The notes under the pieces were generated by a model, which saw only the letters and a list, made by a program, of their open reading frames with translations, was not told where the DNA came from and did not search any database. The position numbers were made by a program, and so were the translations under genes. Positions 12,451 through 24,200 of a DNA stretch of 64,000 bases are shown here, piece after piece. Source of the DNA: Tetracladium setigerum (lineage: Eukaryota; Ascomycota; Leotiomycetes; Helotiales); assembly GCA_031472005.1 (NCBI GenBank), contig PZJY01000003.1:2604001-2668000 (forward strand), read 5' to 3'. Each line of letters begins with the position of its first letter. Within the stretch, counting starts at the first letter, position 1.

Positions 12451-12889
12451 AATCTGTCTGGAGACTTCCCCGTGCCAACTGATAAATCACGTCGCAATTC
12501 CCCTGTGAAGCTTTCAATAGAGCGAAAAGCCTTCCACATCAAAGATATATTCTCCTAGCCACGCTGTTACCAACTCGACATCTCTATAGATGGAGCTCAT
12601 GATAGCAACCTGAACGCTCTCAACAAACTGGTCACGTTTCCTACTAAGCTTTATTGCCTAAATCATATTTTGGCGAGGAAGCCCGATCAAGCGAATGTCT
12701 ACCATGATATCTACTGAATGTCTAATGCCCAACAAAAGGTTAGTTAAAAAGACACTGATTGAAGTGTTCCTAAAGCGGTCCCTCCAGATTGTCACTTGGA
12801 AGATAGCACAATGGCCTGTCTCGCGACCCGCGTGGGATTTCCATCTTCGACAAACGCACGCTCTCTGATACTCCTCAAGATATAGTGCA

Positions 12890-13131
12890 ACCTCCCCGAG
12901 ATTCCCCTTCGCTCGAAAGACAGACCAAGTTACGAGGTATTATCGTACATGTGGGGAACCGACGAGGCCGCGACGAGTATCACACTCAACGGCTATCCGC
13001 ACATGATTCGGCCGAATCTTTTCGGGGCGTTGAAGCATCTGAGGTTTAATAATTGTCCAAGAAGACCGTGGATAGATGCGCTGCGTATCAACCAATCCGA
13101 TGTCAACGAACGAAATAGAAGTCGAATTTGA
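12890..13131 (+). pseudogene. HET-domain N-terminal fragment
   Basis: On the plus strand the frame containing 12949 reads DRPSYEVLSYMWG, then WIDALRINQSDVNERN. These are the first signature motifs of a HET domain (RPxYxALSYxWG and WIDAxCINQxDxxER). A stop lies about 12 codons before the first motif and another at 13131, where homology also stops, so only about 75 residues remain. It lies head-to-head with the HET relic on the minus strand (11168-12450) and supplies the part that relic lacks. The two may therefore be halves of one gene split by an inversion. They could equally be unrelated relics. Confidence 0.6.
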
Positions 13132-13529
13132 TTTCTTTCGTGATCTCCTGAGCAAAGAAGGCTGTTTCATCTTATAAGCTTGTAGGCGAATGCCGGTGTC
13201 TCGCATTGAGTGGCTGAAAGCATACATCATGCGTTGTCATTATCAAATCCATACCACTCCCAATGGACCCGATCATGTGAACAGTTTTTAAAATGCGATT
13301 TGACTTGCAAGAAAATCAAAAGTGATTGCTAAATCTATCATTATGGGTTGTAATCACACTCGTCAATAGAGAATCGCACTAGTGCGTGAGATCCGTTTTT
13401 GGCCGCGTACTAACTACAAGGAGAGTCACCCTGTGAATCTTTTTGACCAAAGCTGGAGGACAATATGGTTCATGAATTTTAGTGTCTGTCATAGTGGTCT
13501 GAATGTACAGTACAAAGTACCGAAACATC

Positions 13530-15462
13530 TCACCCAACAGTCACGCGCAAACCCTTCTCACTATCCGGAAACGGACTGAAGAAATCATGCACTTGCTTAA
13601 TGTCCTCTTCCTCCGTATCAAATAATTCCATGTCGAATTCTTGGAATAATTTCGCGATCGTGACGTAGAGCTCCGAGTATGCGAGGCTAGTGAATGTGAT
13701 CAGTGGGCTGGTATTACGGCTGGAGGAGGATCATACTGGAGCCCAATGCAAGAGCGACTCCCCTTCCCAAAAGGCTGGAGATATTTCTCTAGTCTTTTGC
13801 GATCTTTTATTTCAAGCCAACGTTCAGGTAAAAAGGCGGTTGGGTTTGGAAAGATGGCTGGGTTGTAGTGCGTTAATCTTTGGGTCATGGAGACAGGTGT
13901 CTGAATTGCAGGTCAAGTTAGTAAAGAGCAGCTCACAGATCAAATGTTAGTGCTCACATTGACAGGTATTACATAATCCTTATAGGTGATTGCCTCGCGA
14001 GTATTGATGCGAGGAAGACGCCCAGCGACACTGGATGAGATGCTGAGGAGGGTCACATGATCAGCACATGTTTTGCTTGCAAAGCAATTATTCTTTCTGT
14101 TTATCTTACCGCAAACCTTCAAGAATTACAGAAGACTGCTTTATATGTTAGCAATAAGACTGGAGGGAAACGAGGCGAAGAACTGACCAAGTAAGGAAGA
14201 CGCGCGAGCTGCTGATACGTGAGTGGGGTGATGCTCTGCTTCTGAGCGACGTGAACCTCCTCCTGTAACCGTTTCGACTTGTCTGGATTGGCTAGTAGAT
14301 GAAATGCTGTGACGCTTAGAGTGTTTCCAGTCGTTTCTGTTCCTGCACCGACGAAGGTGCGCACTTCCAGCGCAAGCCGCCAGACAGCCTTGTCTTTTGC
14401 AGGTAGTTCAGGTGAATCAAGCATTTGATGGATGACATTAGGTCGGCTGGGCTTGTTCGACCTAGTATGGTAGTCTGTTACGATCTCTTTGGTTTTCGCA
14501 TTGATATCCTGTAGCATGGTGAGCGTATGGTCTCCAGATGTCCATCATTCTTCAATCAAGAGGCAGGGGACTAGTACGTTAAAAAAGTCTAGCACATCAA
14601 TACCTGTCGGATCCATGATCTTAACTAGCCACCGGGGCATGCGATCCATGACATCCAGGATCACGCCAAAGTGGCGATGCCACAGGCCAATCTCTGGGAA
14701 ATCGCGAAGCGTCTTCTGAAATGCGGCAGCAAAGTCATGTTGATCGAGAAGACCATACGACTTTTGGAAGGAGAACTCCGTTACTACGTCTGTGGCCAAC
14801 GAACGAAAGGCGTTTGAGAGATTGACAGGTTGTCCAGTCCCCTTAAACTGTTCTATTCGCTTGCAAAGCTTCGAAGTGATTCGCCCAAGTGCAGGGTCAA
14901 ACTGTAAGATAGCATCCATAGTGAAGTAACCTTGCTGCGCCTTGCGACGAACGCGATGCAATTCGTGATCCGACGTTCCAAAAGCCGCATCTGAACTCCC
15001 ACGAATTTGTAGTACCAGTGATACTTGTTAACTCGCGAGCTGACCTTATATGGCTCATTCCAATCAGGATCGTTGACGTGCAGCTCCCATGGGCTGATTC
15101 GGACAATTGGGCCTGCCGAAACAATCAGCGACTTTGTCCAACCTCGCGCTCAACAGCTAGGGATAAATCAAGAAATGAATTAAGTAAGCGAGTCATTACT
15201 ATAGCTTAGGCCACTGACCATATTTTTCATGCATTCGCTCAATCTCAACCCAATATGTCCCTCTCTGGATGCATTCGAAATATGTTTCGTACCATCCTGT
15301 CAAAGCTGCCAGCTTAGGCCCAGGAAAGGCGGCGAGTGGTGCAAGCCAGAGCCGATAAGCAATAGTACCAGCGACCCAGAGTAATAGAGCGGCTGCGACA
15401 GTGACCGGGCGTAAGAGACTCGTCGACGTGTCCTCGGATGTTGAGAACAAGAATATTCCCAT
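13530..15462 (-). CDS. Cytochrome P450 monooxygenase
   Basis: Membrane-anchored microsomal-type P450, seven exons: 15219-15462, 14578-15112, 14188-14508, 14110-14135, 13958-14042, 13737-13900 and 13530-13686. Starting from ATG 15462 there is an N-terminal hydrophobic anchor ([11 protein letters not shown]), then FPGPKLAAL. The I-helix AGTETT lies near 14345, the K-helix ExxR (EGLR) in the 26-bp exon, FLPERW near 13830 and the haem loop [10 protein letters not shown] near 13760. The tail is LAYSELYVT to GLRVTVG. One base is missing near 15000 (at a GGG run) relative to the expected frame, and total coding length is 1532, one short of a multiple of three. It would be 510 residues if that base were present. 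CYP family and substrate unknown. No other biosynthetic genes sit beside it, only HET genes. Confidence 0.8.
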
Positions 15463-17350
15463 GGTGATGGTTGATGATACGGTACTGATTTGTATCGTCC
15501 GAAGCTCCTTGCCCTTTGCCCGCCACTTTTTCCGATGATGGACTTGACTTGGTACATACATACACACCGTGAGTCTCGATCACAGGTTGGATGACTAATG
15601 AACGTCATGATTGATGGTCGAATTGGATTCCTCCCTGTCCCGGATGCACGTGCGGAAGAAGGTCCGGAATGAGAACTAGTGCCGCCGTAATAGATGCTGC
15701 AACGACACATTTATCCACCAATCTCAAAATCTATAGAGAATGAGCCAAATAAGGCGCCCGAATCTCACACATCAGCCCGAAAAATATTCAGAAAGAAATC
15801 CAAAACTATCAGTGATCAAGATTCGGCGGTGGAATGCGTCACGGACACACCTACGCAGTTTGGTGCGACCGTTGCACAAGAACCAGCCGCTGGAGATAAC
15901 CGAAACCCAGCCCAGGTGAGGCTTATTGTGTCAGACTCACGATGCCTATTCTCATTTTTACTGCTTCTAAAATCAAGTAGGCGTAAATTCTAACATTCAC
16001 TCTACCTTTAACAGCGATGATGAGTCTGTGTATATATCTCCGCGACACCAAGCAATTAGAGAACACTGACATACCGCAGGAGTAGGTATACGAAGTCTGT
16101 AACCTCAAGTATTGAGAACTATGAGTATGTTTTTGACCTTTCCTGGAAATTTTGATATAAATATCAGCTTATGGGGAGATTACTCGCTCTTTTGCTGACA
16201 AAGGTTCAGATACGAGAACGGCAGAAGGTACCACGCTTTTCGTGCTGGCCAATATGTGATTGTAATACCTCCCTGTATCGGCCGAATTGTCCCCAGTTAA
16301 CCAAGTGTTTTGTAGCCAAACGATGAAGAGGAACAGGATCGACTTGATTATGTGAGTTAAATTTGCATTTATACCCATGTCCCTGTGCCGATCCCGCCAT
16401 GCTTATAACAACCATGACAGATGCATCACCTCTTGCTTCAATAGGAGATAATCCACAACGTGTCATATAGAAGATGTCGGTACTGGAACAGGTAAGGATG
16501 GATCCCTAATCTTGCCTGCCACCTTTCCAAAGCTGTCATTAACTCGGTACCTTATTCAGGTATTCGGGCAATCGATTTTGCAGAGTAAGTATAGATAGCC
16601 GAGGTATTGCCTTAGTGTTGCCTTAATCGATATTTGGATATTAAGTAAATCGTTTCATCTAGCCAATTTCCATCAGCAGAAGTCATCGGGCTCAACCTGA
16701 GCCCCTTTCCGCCTCAATGGCATGAACTCCCATACGAACACATTCCAAAGATAAAATGTTCTCGCTTAGCTGGCCAATAGTGTTGTAGATACTAACAAGC
16801 ATCTCGTCGGCCAGGGAACGTGAAATGTATCACGTGTCAATCAACTCAACTGATCTAGGCAAGTCCTACATAAGTTAGTTTCTTATCTTTGGGTGTTGTA
16901 AAAGAGAGTAGTCTAGAGTCTCTACTCTACATTTTCATCGCACCACGGTACTGTCCCTGCCTGTAATAGTCACACGAGAATATCTAACTGAGTTAGACAT
17001 TGCTTAGGAATACCCCGCCATTGGCAACATGAATGCGAGCCTGACAACATTTTGACATTGACCACTGATACCCAATGCGCAGGACGTTTCCTCTTCACTC
17101 ACTTGCAGTCCCCTACCGACCACTGAGCTCTCTTTGCCTATCACCTATTCTTCTTATATCCAGTCTTATCTGAGTGATTTCTTGCTTTGGCGGCGTAGAC
17201 GGGTTAGTCGCTGCTCTCAAAATTTACAGAGTCGCTCTTATTTTTCGCATTTTGACCCTGTTACCCTTCAACTCTTTCTTCTAACAATCTTTTATGTAGC
17301 GTCCGACAGCTCGAATTTGGTCTTACCGCAGTGACGACGTGCAAGGAGAA
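15463..17350. other. Intergenic between P450 and HET gene
   Basis: Divergent-promoter region of about 1.9 kb. A few short ORFs (for example around 15740-15910) lack recognisable motifs. The CT- and T-rich stretch at 17090-17300 is consistent with the leader of the HET gene. No RNA gene or repeat array seen. Confidence 0.35.
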
Positions 17351-19188
17351 ATGTCCTCAGCCTATTCTTACCTGCCATTAGCCAAAGAGCGAGCGGAGAT
17401 CCGGCTGCTCACGTTAGACCCTCCACCCGCACCCCTCAGAGAGGTTGAACACGAGTCTGAGGCTCGCGCTCGCCGCACAATATCAGGCTCGCTTAGTATT
17501 GTCTCTCTCGACGAAAGGCCTTCCTATAAAGCACTCTCCTACGCCTGGGGCGCTTTGGCGTCCCCGAAGTATCCGATTCTTGTTGACGGCGATACCGTTC
17601 TGGTCACACAGAACCTTCATGAGGCATTAGAATTGCTCCAGACATTTCCCTGTATCCCTACCCTCTGGATAGATGCCGTGTGCATTAACCAAGCAGACGC
17701 CGACGAGAAGGGTACGCAGGTACCGTTGATGCATCGCATTTACGGCGAAGCAGAAGAGGTTCTCATCTGGCTCGGCCCTACGGCAGACCAAAGTACAGAA
17801 ACCATTCAACTTCTTGTCGGCTGGGCACACAGATTTACGGCTTTCCTTGAAGAGCATGGCGTTGATGCCGTCTACACTGATACGCCACTACGAGACCTTA
17901 TGGCCCAAATCAATGACGACTTCTCGGCAGCCCTATGGATTCGGCCAGTTACGAGATTCTTCGGAAGACCATGGTGGCACCGCATCTGGGTTATGCAGGA
18001 AGTCATTCTTTCAAAGAGAGCAGTCATTCATTGTGGTGACGTCGAGATTGCCTGGAGCGACATTGAGCGAGCTATCGAGCTGTTTTCGTATCCGGATGCC
18101 TGCATTGGTTTGGAGCTTGAGGCACTTGCGGAGCAGATCTGCCAGAGCGCCCATTTAAGGAGGTTGCATCTCGACTACCTTGGTCGCTATCGGGACTGGT
18201 CACCCGGGCTTACCTGGGAGGAACTGCTCGGTATCACTTGCGATTGGCCTTATATGCCAGAGGCAACCGACGAGCGCGACCGTATCTATGGCCTCATGGG
18301 CTTGCTACTAAAGAAAGACCGCGTCAAGGTTCCAGTGGACTACTCCAGTGGGTCGACAATTGCAAAAATAGCTCTTGACGTGAGCTGCGTCGTGATCGGA
18401 CGGACGGGCCCAAGATGCATGATATACTGCAACGATGCAAACACTCGGCCTTCTGATCTTCCCACTTGGGCTCCCAACTGGTATTCCTGCCGATCAGAGA
18501 AATTTTGCGCCTGGAATGACGTCTATGACGCTGCCAAGGGCACGAGCTGGAACCCTAGGTTGCTTTCCATGTCATTCGCGAACTCGAAACTCAAGCTGAG
18601 GGGAATACTGATAGGTCGTATCGGAGAGACTTTGACAAAGAACGTGAGGTCGTCTTTCGATAGCAAGGCGACATTGCAGAGTTTTCAGTCATGGGAATCT
18701 GAAATTGCTTCTACTTTGCGGAAGACTGCGGATGCGGAGTTTGCAAGGGCTGCGAGCTTCTGCGACAGGCTGTGGTGGCTTGCCATAATGGGCACTTCAT
18801 CCTTAGACCGTCGGCGTGTTACCGATTTTGAGCGAAGACAACTGCTGCTCGCATACGAGGCCTTCGTGGGGATCAGAAAGCCCCCTGATTCTTTGGGTAA
18901 TGATAAGCGTCAGGACTGGTATGAAGAGGAATCAGCGTTCTACCGGAGGCTCTCAAGTTCCACAGATATCGCCCTTTTGTGACTTCGAATGGATACCCTG
19001 GGCTAGGGCAGGCAAGTGTTCAAGTGGATGACAGAGTTGTAATATTCCAAGGCTGCTCCGTACCGTTCACGATACGCCAACGGGAAGATGGCGATTACCA
19101 TTTGACTGGGCCTTCTTATGTCTTGGGTGTCATGGATGGGGAAGCGATGGAAAATAGTCCGGACTTCCAGGAAATTGTTCTGATTTAA
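17351..19188 (+). CDS. HET-domain (heterokaryon incompatibility) protein
   Basis: Typical fungal HET protein, predicted to act in non-self recognition and cell death at heterokaryon fusion. It starts at ATG 17351 (an earlier in-frame GTG at 17339 is not used). HET motifs in order: RPSYKALSYAWG (residues about 57-68), LWIDAVCINQAD, HRIYGEAEEVLIWLG, WWHRIWVMQEV, then DERDRIYGLMGL and VDYS. The main frame stops at 18982. The family's usual C-terminal segment (GYPGLG, then VVIFQGCSVPFTIR) continues one frame over, 18960-19188. The two frames differ by one missing base around 18940-18980, possibly at CCC/TTTT, so a full-length product would be about 612 residues. An intron does not solve the shift with good signals. 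Either a sequence error or a truncated allele. Confidence 0.85.
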
Positions 19189-19457
19189 AGGGTGAGATAT
19201 AGAGCTAAATCTATCCGTTAATCTGATCAAACAAAATATTTCAGGTCCCTTTGCAATAGGACGGTGTTGAAAGGCTCGGTTCAATCGTACTCCTGCGAAC
19301 AATGCAGAGCTCTGAACAGTATAGCAGACAACGATAGATCACACCTAGCCACTGCTTTAGTACAATAGAGAGAAAATAGAAAGACTATGACTACTATAAT
19401 TAGAAAGCTAGCAGATTTTAAGAATCGTAATGCCTTAATAAGCTCTGCTTGTAAGTT
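19189..19457. other. Intergenic upstream of transposon
   Basis: Short AT-rich spacer between the HET gene and the transposon insertion; nothing recognised. Confidence 0.3.
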
Positions 19458-19459
19458 TA

Positions 19460-21278
19460 AGTCCCCCCCCCCCCTTCCGGCCACCCCACCTTTCGGCCAC
19501 CCCACTAAACCTCATCCATGACTGCACATCACCACTTAGAAAATTAATAACTTTTTCATTCTTCCATCAATTGCCACCAAATTTATACTGTGAATTGTGA
19601 TCATGCGAAAGTCTCAATATACTGAATTTGACGTGGTGCAAGCATTGACGGAGGTCGGAAATGGGAAGTCTATTCGTAAAGCTGCTCTTGAGTGGGGTAT
19701 TCCAAGGACTACTTTACAAGAGCGATTGCAACAGAACTCTACACGTCGAGATGGTGCCGAACACTTGCAAAAGCTTCCTCGAGTAGTCGAGGATCGACTT
19801 ACCGAGTGGGTTTTGACCCAGGAAGCTCTCGGCCGTAGCATCACTCACTCGCAGTTAAAGGTCTTCGGAGAACGTCTTTGCAAGCTCCAAGGCGACCACG
19901 CACCACTAGGAAAGCGGTGGATCCGGAGATTCTTACTACGGAATCCGATAATTAAGACTAAAAGGCAACTCACGGTCGACTCTGTACGAGTGAATGGCGC
20001 TAGGTCCGATATAATTAAGGCTTGGTTCCAAAAATTTCAAATTCCGGCTATTCAAGCTATTAAGCCAGAGAATCGATGGAATATGGACGAGGCCGGCATT
20101 ATGGAAGGCTATGGACTTAATGGATTAGTCCTTAGTAGCTCGGAACGACGTTTTATTCAAAAGAAACAGCCCGGTACGAGGAGTTGGACATCATTTATCG
20201 AGGCTATCTCTGCTATTGGGGTCCGAACTACTCTACTTGTTATATATAAGGGAAAGTCGGTGCAACAACAATGGTTTCCGGCCGATATCGATATATTTAC
20301 ATCATGGCTATTCACTGCAACAGATAATGGATGGACATCTGACCGTACGGCTTTAGAATGGCTTGAAAAGGTGTTTATTCCGAAGACAGCACCGGCCGAT
20401 GGTTCGGCACGACTACTTATCTTGGATGGCTATGGCAGCCATGAAACCACCGAATTCATGTTTAAATGCCTCGAATCGAATATATATCTCTTATTTTTAC
20501 CTCCTCATAGCTCTCATGTCCTTCAACCTTTAGATTTATCGATTTTCTCTCCTCTCAAGGCTGCTTATCGAAGAGAGCTTAATCTCTTAGATCCTTTACT
20601 CGATTCGGCACCAATCGGCAAGCGTAACTTCTTATTATGCTATTATAAGGCCCGGGAAGCTGCAATTATAGTTGATAATATCTTGGCCGGGTGGAATGCT
20701 ACGGGGTTATGGCCGGTGAACATGAGTAAACCTCTAATGAGCCGATTACTATTAGAGAATAGTAATAAAGCTTCGGAATCGGCCCCTCTAGAGGACTCTA
20801 GTACTAAGTGGAATACAAGTATATCATCGATTGAGTGGCATACACCTAAAGTCGGGAGAGATTTACGTTCACAGTTCGACACTTTGGCTCGGCTTGGCCA
20901 TGATGATCTTCCGACACGTCGATTACTCTTTCGGAAGGTTGCAAAAGGATTAGATGAAAAGGATTTTGCTCTATTGCAAGCCGAGAATCGAATAAAAGAG
21001 CTAGAAGCTCAATTGGATCTATATAAACCAAGGAAGCGCCGAAAGGTCCAAGTATCTCCAAATTCGAGGTTCGTGGACGCTAAGGCCATTAGATCGGCCC
21101 AGATCGAAGCTGGAGAGCTCGGAGTGGTACCAATCGATTCGGATTTATCTATAGAATCTGAATCTATCGGGGATTGTATAGAAGTCGAAGCGTTGTAGAG
21201 ATATTAAGTGTTGAATGTAAAGTGGTGGATTTTGGTGGGGTGGCCGAAAGGGGGGGGTGGCCGGAAGGGGGGGGGACT
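19460..21278 (+). mobile_element. Fot1/pogo-type DNA transposon, complete
   Basis: Structurally complete 1.82-kb Tc1/mariner-pogo (Fot1-like) element. Inverted ends of about 46 bp (19460-19506 and about 21233-21278) begin AGTCCCCC and share TTCCGGCCACCCC and a second CTTTCGGCCACCCC block. The two arms differ mainly in the length of the C/G run (12 versus 9) and one or two bases. TA dinucleotides at 19458-19459 and 21279-21280 are the expected target-site duplication. It contains one intact transposase ORF. The near-identical ends and open frame suggest a fairly recent insertion that has escaped RIP. It sits exactly at the left border of a RIP-like AT-rich block. Confidence 0.9.
19603..21198 (+). 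CDS. Fot1/pogo-family transposase
   Basis: 531-residue transposase, single exon, ATG at 19603 (an upstream in-frame GTG is ignored). The N-terminal psq-type HTH covers residues about 1-45 (IRKAALEWGIPRTTLQERL). A CENP-B/Tc5-type second DNA-binding region follows to about 120 (GKRWIRRFLLRNP). The DDE_1 catalytic core shows NMDEAG, LILDGYGSH and LPPHSSHVLQPLD, which fits the pogo Asp triad. The C-terminus is a Lys/Arg-rich coiled segment (KPRKRRKVQ). Length agrees with Fot1-like transposases (about 540 residues). All catalytic positions appear kept, so the protein may be functional. It carries out cut-and-paste transposition at TA sites by binding the inverted ends of its element. Confidence 0.92.
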   Translation: MRKSQYTEFDVVQALTEVGNGKSIRKAALEWGIPRTTLQERLQQNSTRRDGAEHLQKLPRVVEDRLTEWVLTQEALGRSITHSQLKVFGERLCKLQGDHAPLGKRWIRRFLLRNPIIKTKRQLTVDSVRVNGARSDIIKAWFQKFQIPAIQAIKPENRWNMDEAGIMEGYGLNGLVLSSSERRFIQKKQPGTRSWTSFIEAISAIGVRTTLLVIYKGKSVQQQWFPADIDIFTSWLFTATDNGWTSDRTALEWLEKVFIPKTAPADGSARLLILDGYGSHETTEFMFKCLESNIYLLFLPPHSSHVLQPLDLSIFSPLKAAYRRELNLLDPLLDSAPIGKRNFLLCYYKAREAAIIVDNILAGWNATGLWPVNMSKPLMSRLLLENSNKASESAPLEDSSTKWNTSISSIEWHTPKVGRDLRSQFDTLARLGHDDLPTRRLLFRKVAKGLDEKDFALLQAENRIKELEAQLDLYKPRKRRKVQVSPNSRFVDAKAIRSAQIEAGELGVVPIDSDLSIESESIGDCIEVEAL

Positions 21279-21280
21279 TA

Positions 21281-24200
21281 CAACCTAGCGTGTTACGGAC
21301 AGGGTTCCAGGAGCGAGCCAGGTCCTGGGAACACGTGAGATCCTGGGAGTAAGGCTCTTAAGAGCGGATAATAGCTTAAGAGTCTAAGGCTTAAGAGTAA
21401 TATAAGTCTTAAGAGTTAAGTATCTCTTAAGGCTTACTTTAAGAGAACTCTTAATTATTTAACATATCTAATTAATAATTTACGACATAGTAAGTAAGGC
21501 ACTTATTTAATTCCGGTCACGTAATAAAGTTTAAGCTTAATAAGAGTTTAAAGTCCTTAAGAGTTTAAAGTCTTTAAGACTTTAAGAGTCCTTAGACTTC
21601 CGGACTCCCTCGCTCAAGGGACTTTAATTAAGATAAAGGTTTTATATAAGTAAAATAACATTTCTTTAAATAAAAGCTTCATATTTAACTTAAATTAAAT
21701 ATCTTTATCTTAATAATTAATCTATTATTATACTTATAATCCGCTCCTTATTAATAAATATTAACTTAACTTAATTATTTACTATTAAGAAGGTTATTAT
21801 TATAGTATCCCTCTTAACTTAAGCCCTATTTATCAATATAGCCGGATTCGCACGGGGAATCCGATAAATCTTCGGAGATATTAACGCTAACTAATTGTTA
21901 TCCGATCCCTTTAAAAACCTTTGATAATCCGGATCAACCTCTTTAAGCTTAGCCTTATTTTAATAATACTTAATTAAAATAAATTAAAATAATAACGCTT
22001 TAAAGGAAGCCTATTATAAAGGATTAAAGGAATAAGTTAAAGATAAAATCTTTTAAACAATTACTTAACTGACGTTACTAATTAAGATAATTAATTAATT
22101 AATATTATAAGAGATTATAAGAAAAGAAAGTAAATTACTCTTCTAAAGGAAGTAACAAGAAAAAGGATAAATAGAGGCCGGACCTTATATAATTAAACAT
22201 TATTTAAAAGAAGTTAAAATATTAAAGAAAAGATTACTCAAGGAAGTTATACATAAGTGAAGGAAGGAAGGACTTTATTTTGAATATAAATATAAAGTAT
22301 TAAGTAAATTCTTATAAAAAAAGGTAAAAGAGGATAGAAGAAATAAGCTATAACTATAGAAACACGCTCAATTAATATAGCCTTTATAATCCTCAAAGAT
22401 AAGATAAATAGCGATAATATACTTAATAATTTCTTAACGTATAATTATTATCGGAAAATAAATTTTACCTTTATTAATTAATATCTAATAACGATTATAT
22501 AATAAATAAGTATTTAGACAACGATTAGAGGTTAAAGCCGTTTAACGACTCGTTAATTATTGACGGGCGTATCCTTTATAACCCTGTGCACGATAAAGAA
22601 ACCCTTAAATGAAAATTAACCTCTTTTAAATATTATAAACGAGAGTAGAATAGATTATATCACCTTCACTTTAACGGGTTAAGAAAGGACGTATATAATA
22701 TTAAGTATTAAATACGTAATAATAAAGTCCCGGATCTTATAGAAGAGGAAATTCAAAAGGAAACTAAAAGGGCTAGCTACCTTATAAAAGGAGAATAATA
22801 AATAATTATTTAAAGGGAAGAAACACTTATTTTTAAATAAGAATAAGTATATCAAACGAACCGTAAAAGATTAATTTATTAAGAACTTACTATACTCGCG
22901 TTTAAAGGATTAAAACACAATTAAATTTAAGAAGTCTAACATAAAGATAAAGATTATATCGGGTGGATCTGTTGGAATTAGATAAATGATAATATAAGCG
23001 ATTAAGTGATTTAAATGATTACAGTGCAGTGGAAGTGATCAGAGTGAATATAAGTGATCAGAAGTGTTAAATATTATTAATTTAATAAGTGATAATAATC
23101 ACCTAAATTAATTATTTACTCCCTTTATCGGATATTTTATCCTATTACGGCCTTACGATAAAGGTTGTAACCCTTTCGGCTCTATTAGCTTAAATTGGCC
23201 TAAATAAGTTTTATTGATTTATAATTAAGCCGACTCACTTATGAGTTATAAAAGTTATTTAGTACGGACTTGAATTACTCCGTCTTACTATTAGGTAATT
23301 TTAATCGGATTCTTATTATACTAAATTACTTATAAGGTAATTTTAATCGGATTCTTATTATATTGTATTACTTTTGAGGGATTTCAAATCGGATTCAATA
23401 AGGCCGGCTTATTTCTAAGTTATATTAGTGTTTTTAATCGGGATTTTAATTTATCCGTCTTATTATTTAATTAATAGTTAATACTTTTAATATATCGGAT
23501 TCTACCGATTCACTATCATTATATAAATCACTAAGATTCCCTTAAGGATATCTCTTTTCATCAAGCACATTAAACACCCTTCTGATCACTTATATTCACT
23601 CTGATCACTTCCACTGCACTACGAATCATTTAAACCATTTAAATCACTTATATTATCATTTATTTGATTTCAGCAGTAATAAAGGCGATTAAGTATAAAG
23701 TTAAGGTTTAAGATATTAGATTAATACTCAAAAATATTATAAACGAAGAAAATATACTTAATACCTTAAGTTTAAATAATTTAAGGTGTAGTTATTTACC
23801 TTTAAATAAAAACTTAAGGGTAAATATTATTATAAAAGATTATTTTAAAATTAGACTCTTTACTTTAAGAAGAACCCTTAAATCCTTAAATTAAGAGAGT
23901 TGTCGTCAATAATACCGATACCGCGTTTGGCGATATTACTTTTTTAAGTAATAAAAATTATAATAACCTTTCTATTAATAGTAATAATTTAGTACCTTTC
24001 CTAAATATTTTATCAAATAAAGATAACTTTCATAACGCGGATCGAATATATTTAAATATAAGTAATATACTTATACTTTTATAATCAATTCCCTAAGTTA
24101 TATTATTACTATATTCGAGTAAGAGCAATCTTAACTTCAACTTATTTAATGTATTAATATAATGATATTTAAAGATCTTAAGCTTTAACATTAAGTAACT

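Noticed and set aside
17090..17334. Plus-strand ORF just before the HET gene
   Set aside because: Pyrimidine-rich leader sequence; no start context or motif, and the HET gene starts at 17351.
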